A stretch of 8,020 nt of DNA from an uncultured beta proteobacterium (lineage in GTDB: Bacteria; Pseudomonadota; Gammaproteobacteria; Burkholderiales; Burkholderiaceae_C): positions 1-8,020 of the forward strand of contig CAILKA010000187.1 in the NCBI GenBank assembly GCA_903834645.1. Direction: 5' to 3'. Each line of letters opens with the position of its first letter. The first letter of the stretch is position 1. The notes under the pieces were generated by a model, which was given only the letters and a program-made list of their open reading frames with translations, searched no databases and had not been told where the DNA came from. Positions 1 through 6,398 of this stretch are shown piece after piece. A program made the translations under genes and the position numbers.

Positions 1-27
1 ACGTATCGTGGTTTAACATGGACGCAT

Positions 28-456
28 GTGTACCTTCCGAAAATTAACCATGCAGGGATGAATGGCCTGATCAATAGTTGGGAGTCGGGGATGGGCATGG
101 GTGCTAGTCTGGCGGCTTATGGAGTGAGTTCAATTACGACGTTAATTGGCGTAATTGGACAAGGCATGGCCTATACCTCGATGTACACCGATCCCCCGGA
201 TAGGTGTCAGTCTGATTTAAGGGTCGCCTGGATTCTTGCGGTGGCTGCAATTCTTGGAGGTGGATTGGGTGTAGCGGCGATGTTTACTCGGGAGCGCGCC
301 ATGATGAGAGCGGAAACCGCCTTGGACGGGCTATTGATACAATTCGGCACAGCGGGCGAAGTTATGGCTGGGCTGGTATTCCAACGCGGTGAAGATGTCC
401 CCGCCGCCGGATGGGAGCCCCCAGGCTCGTATACCCCCACTGCCCCTGTCCGATAA
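28..456 (+). CDS. Small predicted inner-membrane protein, unknown function (start uncertain, may extend left)
   Basis: I do not recognise the family. Two hydrophobic stretches, at about residues 26-50 (rich in G/A/S/I/V) and 66-86 (VAWILAVAAILGGGLGVAAM), suggest two membrane helices joined by a short polar loop containing DPPDRC. A charged RERAMMR segment and a soluble tail rich in Pro/Gly follow. The frame is open to the left edge, so the gene could begin outside the window. Inside it, GTG at 28 gives 142 aa. ATG at 91 has the best Shine-Dalgarno (GGAG at 81-84, 6-nt spacer) and would give 121 aa. Codons such as tta, att, gga and gta are frequent, unlike the GC-rich neighbours, which hints at acquired or fast-evolving DNA. 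The next gene starts 49 nt after its stop on the same strand, so co-transcription is plausible. Confidence 0.5.
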   Translation: MYLPKINHAGMNGLINSWESGMGMGASLAAYGVSSITTLIGVIGQGMAYTSMYTDPPDRCQSDLRVAWILAVAAILGGGLGVAAMFTRERAMMRAETALDGLLIQFGTAGEVMAGLVFQRGEDVPAAGWEPPGSYTPTAPVR

Positions 457-505
457 CCAGTTGGAAGTCAAATTGGTCGGGTCCTCGCGAAACCGGAGAA
501 AAGGA

Positions 506-1288
506 ATGCCGAAGCGCTGCCCCGACTCGGCACCCAGCCGAGGTCGCCTGCCTGGCATGCTTGGGCGCATGAGCGGAAAGCAGGGGCTGTGGTTGCTGCT
601 GGCGGGTGCCGTAGTGGCGCTGACGAACTGGTGGGCGCAGGGAGGTGGAACCGAAGCGCCGCCAGACAGCGATGCCCACCCAGGAAGACCTGCCAGTTTC
701 CCTTGGCATCTGGCCTCGTCAAGCGCGGTAGCGTCTGCCGCTCCGCCACCCGTCATCAGGGAGTTCGGCGAATTCGTCAGCGAATCGTCTAAGGCTCTGC
801 CTCCCGAGGCCGTCCAGCCCGGCTCGGACATGACTCAGCCTCGCCAGGTGCGGGCACTTGCGCTGGCGGAAATGCGCCTGGGCCGGTTCATGGCCGGCTG
901 GGAATATCTGCACGCTCGCGATCGTTGTCTCATGGGTGCCTGGGTCAGTGCCGAGATGAGGTGCGAGCAGGCGGCTTTGGTCCTTGACGACGCCGCAGCC
1001 CTCGCGCTGCTCGAGGGGGGAGCCGGCCGTAGCCTGCCTGAGGCGGAACTTGTCCTGGCGGAGTGGTGGGTCCATGAGTTCGCACGCCTTCGCCTTATGA
1101 ATTCGCCGGCCTTCGCGGCGGGCGGCGCCACTCCCAGCGCCTCGCAGGCGCTGCCTCCGGACTTGCACGCCGCTGCGCAGCGGGCCCGGGAGCGTGCTTT
1201 GACGGTTCTGGCGCTTGCAGCGCGGCACAATGCCGACGCAGCCACCCGACTGGAGGAACTGCGAACCGCATGGGCCACCCTCGACTAA
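506..1288 (+). CDS. Hypothetical protein with single N-terminal membrane anchor
   Basis: Unrecognised 260-aa protein. A basic N-terminus (residues 1-26) is followed by one hydrophobic helix at about 27-43 (GLWLLLAGAVVALTNWW), a low-complexity Pro/Ala/Ser linker to about residue 105, and an Ala/Leu/Arg-rich helical domain (112-260). Two cysteines at 141 and 153 could pair if the domain is periplasmic. The topology suggests a type II anchored protein with a periplasmic helical domain. ATG 506 was chosen because GGAG at 495-498 lies 7 nt upstream; the frame stays open to ATG 389, but that would overlap the previous gene and has no good ribosome site. ATGs at 557 and 569 are alternatives that keep the helix. 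The last 19 nt overlap the following regulator gene, suggesting translational coupling and a shared role. Function is unknown. Confidence 0.6.
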   Translation: MPKRCPDSAPSRGRLPGMLGRMSGKQGLWLLLAGAVVALTNWWAQGGGTEAPPDSDAHPGRPASFPWHLASSSAVASAAPPPVIREFGEFVSESSKALPPEAVQPGSDMTQPRQVRALALAEMRLGRFMAGWEYLHARDRCLMGAWVSAEMRCEQAALVLDDAAALALLEGGAGRSLPEAELVLAEWWVHEFARLRLMNSPAFAAGGATPSASQALPPDLHAAAQRARERALTVLALAARHNADAATRLEELRTAWATLD

Positions 1289-2019
1289 CGCAGTGGCAAC
1301 CCGCCAACGGGGGGCAGCCAGCCAAGCTGATCGTCCTCGGACCCGCGGGCCATGACGCCGTCGGGCAGCTGTCCCGCCGCGCGCTGAGTCAGGGCCTCGA
1401 GGTGATCGTGATGCAAGACGCGGACACGCTCGAACACGGGGGCCGGGGAATGGCCCCCCCGTCATTCGAAAGCCTGGTCGGTATCGTCCTCATCGCACCT
1501 GCGCAAGAGGCGGATCTGGCGGGTCGCGTCCAGGGTGTCAGGCGGCATCGCGCCGACGTCCCGGTGGTGGTGCTCGTGGACGGGCGCCGGGCTGCCGACC
1601 GCCTGGCGGGCCTGGATGCCGGCGCGGACGATTGCCTGAGCCTGCCGGTCTGCGCAGCCGAGGTGCTGCTGAGGGTCCGACGCCTGCACCGCGAGGCCCC
1701 GGGGCTCGAGCGCCCCATCGAGCTGGCGGGGTTGCAGATCGACCTGCGGGAACGGGAGGTCCGGCGCGGAGATGCCCGACTCAGGCTGCGCCCGCGCGAA
1801 TGGAGACTGCTGGAGGCGCTCGCTCGTCACGGTGGCCAGACCGTCCCGCCGCATCAGCTGCTGCAAGCGGTCTGCGGCGCGGACGCCGAAGTCGGCAGCA
1901 ATGTGCTCGAGGCTGCCGTGAGCAGCCTGCGCCGTGCCATCGATGAGCCGGGAAGGCCCTCTGTCGTGGTGACCGTTCGCGGTCGCGGCTACCGGCTCAT
2001 GGTGTCTGCGAAGTCCTGA
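1270..2019 (+). CDS. OmpR/PhoB-like winged-helix regulator with degenerate (pseudo) receiver domain
   Basis: A 249-aa DNA-binding transcriptional regulator. Residues 18-140 keep the layout of a response-regulator receiver: a beta strand (KLIVLG), a later VPVVVLVDG strand, and the family-typical LDAGADDCLSLP stretch at 115-126. The residues needed for phosphotransfer are missing: no acidic pair follows strand 1 (LGPAGHD), the phosphoacceptor position in strand 3 reads VLIAP, and the conserved Lys of the KP motif is Leu (SLPV). Residues about 148-246 form an OmpR-type winged helix: LRLRPREWRLLEALARHGG, the recognition helix around NVLEAAVSSLRRAID, and the wing VVTVRGRGYRL. ATG 1270 is the only start codon before strand 1. 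GGAGG at 1252-1256 lies upstream with a rather long 13-nt spacer, consistent with coupling to the upstream gene. It probably acts without a cognate kinase; its targets are unknown. Confidence 0.85.
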   Translation: MGHPRLTQWQPANGGQPAKLIVLGPAGHDAVGQLSRRALSQGLEVIVMQDADTLEHGGRGMAPPSFESLVGIVLIAPAQEADLAGRVQGVRRHRADVPVVVLVDGRRAADRLAGLDAGADDCLSLPVCAAEVLLRVRRLHREAPGLERPIELAGLQIDLREREVRRGDARLRLRPREWRLLEALARHGGQTVPPHQLLQAVCGADAEVGSNVLEAAVSSLRRAIDEPGRPSVVVTVRGRGYRLMVSAKS

Positions 2020-2900
2020 AGAGGTGCTCCGACGGCCGCTCTGCTCAGGCGAAAGCCCTGGCACGCAACAACCTGCAGGCAGCCCTCGCATCCGGCTCTC
2101 GCCAGTTTCCCTCGCAACACGCTGATCGCTGAATCGATGTCCGGTGAAGATTGCCGGCCCGCGACCGACTGCCTTGTGCCGTTCTTCATCAGTCGCAATT
2201 GGACCTGGCGACGGCTCACGCACGACCCGTCGTGCTCCACCAGCAGCGCCAGCAGGTCGGCCTCCCGCGGGCTCACGGGCACAGGCGTGTCGTGCCAAAA
2301 GGCCTGTGCTCGCCCGAGATCGACCCAAAGGTGCCCCAACGCCAGGATTCGCGCCTGCGGTGTCTGTGCAGTCGTCGGCGTCGGCGAATCGGCATTTTCT
2401 CGGCGCCGCTTGACTGCCAGTCTCACGCGGGCCAGCAACTCCGGCAGGAACACTGGCAGCACGAGGCAATCGTCTGCAAGCTGCTCCAGGAGCGATAGCC
2501 GCAAGCGGGTGCTGGAGTCGGGGGGCAAGAGATATATGGCTGCTGCCCCGGAATGCTCTGCCCGCCACGATGCTCGCGGGTTCCATTTTTCCCGGGTGCT
2601 CCGCTCCCAGCCGATCACCAATGCGTCCGGACCATCCGCCCAACCTTGATCGAGGGACGGATGAGTCTCCCTGGTTGGGAAGTCTTCCCAGGCGTCTCGA
2701 ACCAGGAACCTGAACTTGATCGACCACGCGTCCAGCCCCACGGACACGTGTCGAGGGCAACCGACCATCCACACGCGAATGGATGCTTCGGCGGGCGCCG
2801 AGGCCCGCGCGTTCGACAAGCTGTGTGGCTTACCGGTCGTCGGGTTGGCGAACGTGCTCCTGCCGGATCGTGTTCCGGTCGGCTGATTGGCAAGTGCCAC
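1989..2900 (-). CDS. Diverged OmpR-like winged-helix regulator with degenerate receiver domain
   Basis: A 303-aa protein, convergent with the previous regulator and overlapping its 3' end by 31 nt. Residues about 41-165 look like a worn receiver: strands IRVWMVG, FRFLVRD, PDALVIGWE and AAIYLLPP, then LADDCLVLPVFLPELLARVR, which mimics the GADDYL-KPF-EL-ARVR end of true receivers but has Leu instead of the catalytic Lys. No acidic pocket or phosphoacceptor Asp is apparent. Residues about 185-286 are a winged helix (VSPREADLLALLVEHDGSCV, then DIDSAISVLRGKLARAG, then the wing VVACQGFRLS). GTG 2898-2900 is the only usual start that keeps the whole receiver-like fold with some leader. A strong GGAGGAG lies about 24 nt upstream, too far to be ideal, so the start is uncertain; TTG at 2817-2819 is an alternative. 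The shared ADDCL-LPV signature suggests the two regulators are paralogous. Confidence 0.75.
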   Translation of the reverse strand: MALANQPTGTRSGRSTFANPTTGKPHSLSNARASAPAEASIRVWMVGCPRHVSVGLDAWSIKFRFLVRDAWEDFPTRETHPSLDQGWADGPDALVIGWERSTREKWNPRASWRAEHSGAAAIYLLPPDSSTRLRLSLLEQLADDCLVLPVFLPELLARVRLAVKRRRENADSPTPTTAQTPQARILALGHLWVDLGRAQAFWHDTPVPVSPREADLLALLVEHDGSCVSRRQVQLRLMKNGTRQSVAGRQSSPDIDSAISVLRGKLARAGCEGCLQVVACQGFRLSRAAVGAPLQDFADTMSR

Positions 2901-2944
2901 GGCGTTTCGGATGAGTTGAAGGACTCCTCCATTCCTTCACCCAT

Positions 2945-2963
2945 CCGTTTCATGGCCGTTTCA
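2945..2963 (-). promoter_or_regulatory. Direct-repeat pair, putative OmpR-family operator
   Basis: The 8-mer CCGTTTCA occurs at 2945-2952 and again at 2956-2963, separated by TGG, giving an 11-bp period. Read on the minus strand it lies 45-63 nt upstream of the GTG of the pseudo-receiver regulator, and TTGAAA at its outer end resembles a -35 element. OmpR/PhoB winged-helix proteins are known to bind direct repeats spaced about one helical turn apart, so this could be an autoregulatory site. No convincing -10 element was found at the right distance. Confidence 0.4.
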
Positions 2964-2964
2964 A

Positions 2965-3108
2965 ATGAGGTACCGCGGTGGGGCGATTGCGTACTTCAAG
3001 GGCATGGCTGAAGAGATGGGTCGTCCGTACCAGATCGTCCGGCTGCCCCAGGTCTGGCTGAGCCGGGAGCGCGAGCTCGGCAGCTTCGTGCCCTCGCCCA
3101 CCTTCGCG
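2965..3108 (+). pseudogene. Possible gene remnant with coding-like composition
   Basis: The stretch between the regulator and the flavoprotein gene (2901-3199) holds no complete gene. From ATG 2965 for about 48 codons the reading frame has strong third-position G/C bias (42 of 48 by my count) and about half G/C at second positions, as real genes here do. The encoded peptide (MRYRGGAIAYFKGMAEEMGR, then PYQIVRLPQVWL) faintly recalls the N-terminal region of M20 family amidohydrolases (aminoacylase-type). This resemblance is from memory and unverified. There is no Shine-Dalgarno before the ATG, and after about 3108 the coding signature is lost although no stop appears until the frame has entered the neighbouring gene antisense. 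Best read as a decayed fragment, or as chance. Confidence 0.25.
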
Positions 3109-3199
3109 CCATGCAGTCAACCTCGCCGGCGCACTCGCGCCAACCGGAAAGGTTCGTACGGCCCCATCGCAGCGGCGGCTATGAGAGGCGGACCTGCGG

Positions 3200-4393
3200 C
3201 TACACCTTGCCCTGAGCCACCGCCTGAGCCACCGCCTGAGCCACGGCTTGCGCCTGCTGCGCGATCGTGCGCAGCAAGCCCCCGGGCTGGCGCAGGTCGA
3301 AGCCCGGGAAGTGCAGGCCAGCTCGGGCTCCGTGGCCGATCGCCTCGCGCGGCAGGCCCCGCGCGTCGAGGTCCAGATCGACGCCCGGCACCAGCGCCTG
3401 CAAGCCAGCCTCGTAGCCGGTGGCCAGCACGATCGTGTCGAAGGACGCTTCCTGGCCGTCGACGAAGCGCACTCCGTGTGCCTGCAGCCGCTCGATGCCG
3501 GGGTGCACGCGGATGTCGCCGGCGCGGATGCGCGCCAGCGTGCCCACGTCGATGACGGGCGTGCGGCCTTCCTCGCGCAGTTGCGCCAGCGGCGAGGTGC
3601 GTGGCGTGCGCAGGCCCCAGTGCGAAAGGTCACCCACGGTGAGGTCGCGCAGCCACCCCGTGAGCGTGTGGCCCAGGCGCGGCGGCAGCCGGCCCAGCAG
3701 GATCGAAGTGCGCTGCGTGGGCCGCCCGAGCACGTCCCGGTGCACGATGTTCACGGCCGAGCGCACCGAAAGCGCCACCTCCACCCCCGCCTCGCACAGG
3801 TCGAGCGCGATCTCCGCGCCCGTGTTGCCCATGCCCACCACGAGCACGCGCTGGCCGGCAAAGGGTGTGGCGTCGCGGTACGTGTGGCTGTGCAGCACGG
3901 TGCCCGCATAGCCCTCCTCGCCGGGCAGCGCCGGGCGCCTCGGATAGGCGTTGGCGCCGGTGGCCACGATCACGTGAGGCGCCTGGATGCGTGGGCCGTG
4001 CGCACACGCCACGGCCCAGCCCGCCTCGCCAGGCAGCCGCTCGATACGCTGCACTTGCGCGCCCAGGATGGGCGCGATCGCGAAGTGCGCCGCGTAGCCC
4101 TCGAGGTAATCGACCACCTGGTGTCGCGGCACGTAGCGCGGCGCCTGAACAGGAAACGCCAGCCCCGGCAGGGCCGACAGCTCCTTGACCGTGTGCAGGT
4201 GCAGCCTCCGGTAGTGCGCACGCCACGATGCCCCCACGTTCTCGGCACGCTCGAGCACGCACGCCCGCACACCGAGCCGGTTCAGGCAGGCCGCGGTGGC
4301 CAGGCCGGCCGGGCCGGCTCCGATGACGACGGCAGCCTCGTGCCGCAGGGCGGATGACGCCGTCTCGGCGCAGGTGGTTTCCGGTGGGGGCAT
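3200..4393 (-). CDS. Flavin-dependent monooxygenase-like NAD(P)-binding oxidoreductase
   Basis: A 397-aa cytoplasmic flavoprotein of the class B flavin monooxygenase (FMO/YUCCA-like) type, which uses FAD and NADPH to insert oxygen into an organic substrate. Visible in order: the FAD-binding GAGPAG at residues 25-30 followed by ERAENVGASWR; an FMO-type signature YAGTVLHSHTY at 162-172 (Tyr replaces the usual first Phe); a second Rossmann motif GMGNTG at 187-192 for NADPH; the LATGY motif at 324-328; and a C-terminal LHFPGFDLRQPGGLLRTIA stretch typical of the group. The length suits the family. ATG 4393 is the only start available, because the frame meets a stop at 4424-4426 with no other start codon between. 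No clear ribosome site precedes it. The C-terminus carries an unusual AVAQ repeat. The substrate is unknown. It lies downstream of the catabolic operon on the same strand, but a 157-nt gap with a terminator-like hairpin argues for its own promoter. Confidence 0.88.
   Translation of the reverse strand: MPPPETTCAETASSALRHEAAVVIGAGPAGLATAACLNRLGVRACVLERAENVGASWRAHYRRLHLHTVKELSALPGLAFPVQAPRYVPRHQVVDYLEGYAAHFAIAPILGAQVQRIERLPGEAGWAVACAHGPRIQAPHVIVATGANAYPRRPALPGEEGYAGTVLHSHTYRDATPFAGQRVLVVGMGNTGAEIALDLCEAGVEVALSVRSAVNIVHRDVLGRPTQRTSILLGRLPPRLGHTLTGWLRDLTVGDLSHWGLRTPRTSPLAQLREEGRTPVIDVGTLARIRAGDIRVHPGIERLQAHGVRFVDGQEASFDTIVLATGYEAGLQALVPGVDLDLDARGLPREAIGHGARAGLHFPGFDLRQPGGLLRTIAQQAQAVAQAVAQAVAQGKV
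3211..3246 (+). repeat. 12-bp tandem repeat, three copies, inside the 3' end of the flavoprotein gene
   Basis: The unit CCTGAGCCACCG occurs at 3211-3222 and 3223-3234, with a third copy at 3235-3246 differing by one base (CCTGAGCCACGG). Because 12 is a multiple of 3, copy-number change keeps the frame. On the minus strand it encodes repeated AVAQ at the extreme C-terminus, extending a predicted helix that follows the conserved flavoprotein fold. Confidence 0.85.
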
Positions 4394-4411
4394 GGCGCGG
4401 TGTACCCAGTG

Positions 4412-4432
4412 ACCCGGAGAACTCTACCGGGT
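4412..4432 (-). promoter_or_regulatory. Inverted repeat upstream of the flavoprotein gene
   Basis: ACCCGG at 4412-4417 and CCGGGT at 4427-4432 form perfect 6-bp arms around a 9-nt loop, 19-39 nt upstream of the ATG at 4393. It could be an operator or a leader hairpin. No convincing promoter hexamers were found around it, so its role is a guess. Confidence 0.3.
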
Positions 4433-4518
4433 GTGCGCCCGGCCCGCCCTCGCCAGCCGGCGCAAGGCTTGATGCTGGCGTCCAACCTCCGGGCCCCTGC
4501 TACCCCGGCCCAGAAGGG

Positions 4519-4543
4519 GGGGGCGCCACGCAATGCCGCCCCC
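4519..4543 (-). terminator. Terminator-like GC stem-loop after the Bug gene
   Basis: On the minus strand, 8 nt after the stop of the binding-protein gene, GGGGGCG and CGCCCCC (plus-strand arms 4519-4525 and 4537-4543) pair perfectly over 7 bp with an 11-nt loop. The T-rich tract expected of an intrinsic terminator is weak (CCC then TTCT), so efficiency is uncertain. Its position at the end of the three-gene operon supports a termination or RNA-stabilising role. Confidence 0.45.
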
Positions 4544-4550
4544 GCTGCCT

Positions 4551-5525
4551 TTACTCCGGCTTGATCCCCGCCGCCCGGATCGCCTTGCCCCACTTCTCGT
4601 TCTCGGCGCGCTGGAAGGCGGCGAACGACTGAGGCGTGGTCGGCACGAATTTCGCGCCCTCGCTTTCCAGGCGCTTTTCGATCTCCGGCGAGCGCATGAT
4701 CTTCTGCACCTCGGCGTTGATCCGGTTCACGATCTCCGCAGGCGTGCCAGCCGGCGCAAACAGGCCGATCCAGTTCGAGACCTCGTAGCCCGGCAGCGAC
4801 TCGATGGCCGCCGGGATCTCGGGCGTGGAGCGGTTGCGCGCGGAGCCCAGCGTGGCGATGGGGCGCAGCCGCCCGGCCTTGGCCTGCGGCAGCACGGTAG
4901 GCATCGTGGCGAAGATCATCTGCGCCTGGCCGCCCATCACATCGGTGATGGCCGGGGCGTTGCCCTTGTAGGGCACGTGCACGATGTCCACGCCCGCCAT
5001 CGACTTGAAGATCTCGCCGGCGAGGTGGCTCGTGGTGCCCATGCCGCCGGAGGCGTAGGCGAGCTTGCCGGGCTGGCTCTTGGCGTAGGCGATGAGCTCC
5101 TTGAGGTCCTTCGCGGGCACCGAGGGGTGCACCACCAGCAGCCCGTCGGCGTCCAGTACATGCGCGATCGGCGCGAAGTCCTTGAGGGGCTCATAGGGCA
5201 TGGACTTCAACAGGAACGGGTTGATGGCGTGCGTGCCGATATTGCCCATGACCAGGGTGTAGCCATCGGGCGGTGCCTTGGCCACCAGGTCTGCACCGAT
5301 GTTGCCGCCGGCTCCCGTGCGGTTCTCGACCACCACGGTCTGGCCCCACGCTTCCGAGAGCCTGGCGCTGATGGCGCGCGAGAACGTGTCGGCGATGCCG
5401 GCCGTGGCAAAGGGCACCACGATCCTGATCGGGCGGTTGGGGTAGCCGGCGGCCTGGGCCCGAGCATCCCTGAGGGACGCAAGGCCCGCCAGGGTGGCGA
5501 GCGCGGAGAAAGTCCTGCGGTTCAT
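4551..5525 (-). CDS. Bug/TctC-family periplasmic substrate-binding protein
   Basis: A 324-aa solute receptor of the tripartite tricarboxylate transporter family, expected to bind a carboxylate or similar small organic compound in the periplasm. The N-terminus MNRRTFSALATLAGLASL, ending ARAQA, is a signal peptide with a twin-arginine-like RRTF, cleaved near residue 25. The family features follow: YPNRPIRIVVPF (28-39), GQTVVVENRTGAGGNIGADL (61-80), PPDGYTL (86-91), DIVHVPYKGNAPAITDVMGG (180-199) and GLFAPAGTPAEIVNRIN (254-270). The usual PGG..D binding loop reads ATAGIAD here, keeping the Asp but losing one Gly. AGGAG at 5532-5536 with a 6-nt spacer fixes the start. It is the third gene of the operon, 36 nt after the lyase gene. 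No TctA/TctB membrane genes are nearby, which is normal for the many orphan Bug proteins of Burkholderiales. Confidence 0.95.
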   Translation of the reverse strand: MNRRTFSALATLAGLASLRDARAQAAGYPNRPIRIVVPFATAGIADTFSRAISARLSEAWGQTVVVENRTGAGGNIGADLVAKAPPDGYTLVMGNIGTHAINPFLLKSMPYEPLKDFAPIAHVLDADGLLVVHPSVPAKDLKELIAYAKSQPGKLAYASGGMGTTSHLAGEIFKSMAGVDIVHVPYKGNAPAITDVMGGQAQMIFATMPTVLPQAKAGRLRPIATLGSARNRSTPEIPAAIESLPGYEVSNWIGLFAPAGTPAEIVNRINAEVQKIMRSPEIEKRLESEGAKFVPTTPQSFAAFQRAENEKWGKAIRAAGIKPE

Positions 5526-5561
5526 GTCCGACTCCTGTTGTGTGGTGTGCGTGGATTCACA

Positions 5562-6398
5562 TCAAGTCCTGGCGATGCGCTGCAGCCGCTTGACCGTCGG
5601 CTGCTCGACGAGCTTGCCTTCGTACACCAGAGGCCGGGTGGGGTCGGCCTCGAACATCGCCAGTATCGCCCGGGCCCGCGCCACTTCGGCCGGGGTGGCC
5701 GTGAAGGCCTCGCGGATCGTCGCGACCTGGCTCACGTGCTTGGCAGCCTTGCCGGTCATGCCCAGGGCCTTGACGCGGGCGCAGTCGGCTTGCAGCCCCT
5801 TGAGGTCTGCCACCACCGGATAGGGCGAGTCGAGCACCGGCAGGCCGGCGAGCGCGCCCGCATGCACGACGCGCGAGCGCGCGTAGAGCAGCGGCTCCCA
5901 GGCCATGTCGCACCCCAGGGCGGTGGACAGGTCGAAGCCGCCGAAGAACAGCGCCTTCAGGCGAGGGTGCGCCTGCGCGATGCGCACGCAGTGCTCCAGG
6001 CCCTTGGCCGTCTCGATGATGGCGTAGAGATCCACCTCCGGGCGGGTGGCGTCGATGATGTCGCCCGCCGCACGGATCTCCTCGGGGTCGTCCACCTTGG
6101 GGAGCAGGATGCCGCGCACCGCAGGCGCCTCGGCCATGAGCACGTGCAGGTCCTCCGGGCCATCGGGATCGGTCAGGGCGTTGATGCGCGCCACGAGCTG
6201 CACGCCCGGTGGAACGGCGCAGTCGGGGGCCGCGGAAAGCAGCGCCGCGCGCGCCTCGCCCTTGCGCCCCGGGGGCACGGCGTCTTCCAGGTCGATGCAG
6301 GCGAGGTCGGCGCCGCTGGCGAGCGTGGCGCCCAGCCCCTCGAGCGCCAGCCCGCCCACGAAGACCGCCGCCCGGCGCTGCTGCACGGTCTGGGTCAC
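5562..6398 (-). CDS. HpcH/HpaI aldolase / citrate lyase beta-subunit (CitE-like) family protein
   Basis: A 278-aa TIM-barrel enzyme of the Mg2+-dependent family that cleaves or forms C-C bonds in hydroxy-acid or hydroxyacyl-CoA substrates (citryl-, malyl- and citramalyl-CoA lyases and 2-keto-acid aldolases). Visible motifs: CIDLEDAVPPGRKGEAR (34-50), VARINAL (69-75, substrate-binding Arg 71), GILLPKVDDPEEI (96-108), AIIETAKGLEH (126-136, metal ligand Glu 129), FFGGFDLSTALG (151-162, metal ligand Asp 156) and VLDSPYPVVADLKGL (188-202). The usual IHP near the C-terminus is KHV (220-222). The start is GTG 6396-6398, overlapping the TGA of the preceding gene as GTGA. The frame remains open upstream, but only in the shadow of that gene. 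No citrate lyase alpha or gamma subunit is present, so it is not classical citrate lyase. It is probably co-regulated with, and follows, the RraA-like enzyme. Confidence 0.9.
   Translation of the reverse strand: MTQTVQQRRAAVFVGGLALEGLGATLASGADLACIDLEDAVPPGRKGEARAALLSAAPDCAVPPGVQLVARINALTDPDGPEDLHVLMAEAPAVRGILLPKVDDPEEIRAAGDIIDATRPEVDLYAIIETAKGLEHCVRIAQAHPRLKALFFGGFDLSTALGCDMAWEPLLYARSRVVHAGALAGLPVLDSPYPVVADLKGLQADCARVKALGMTGKAAKHVSQVATIREAFTATPAEVARARAILAMFEADPTRPLVYEGKLVEQPTVKRLQRIART

Noticed and set aside
2676..2690. Hairpin TGGGAA-GTC-TTCCCA
   Set aside because: It lies inside the minus-strand regulator's coding sequence with no T-tract and no gene end nearby, so it is likely chance.
1462..2772. 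A 436-codon minus-strand open frame spanning both regulators
   Set aside because: It crosses two genes with clear winged-helix domains in other frames and has no domain of its own.
2615..2953. Minus-strand frame with ATGs near 2930-2953 and a GGAGGAG stretch
   Set aside because: It shares the regulator's upstream region but loses the receiver and winged-helix sequence. I considered a frameshifted N-terminus for the regulator, but the peptide (MKRMGEGMEESFNSSE) shows no receiver-like strand to support it.
3248..4357. A 369-codon open frame antisense to the flavoprotein gene
   Set aside because: The minus-strand protein has two Rossmann motifs and the FMO signature; the antisense product is low-complexity and Arg/His/Gln-rich.
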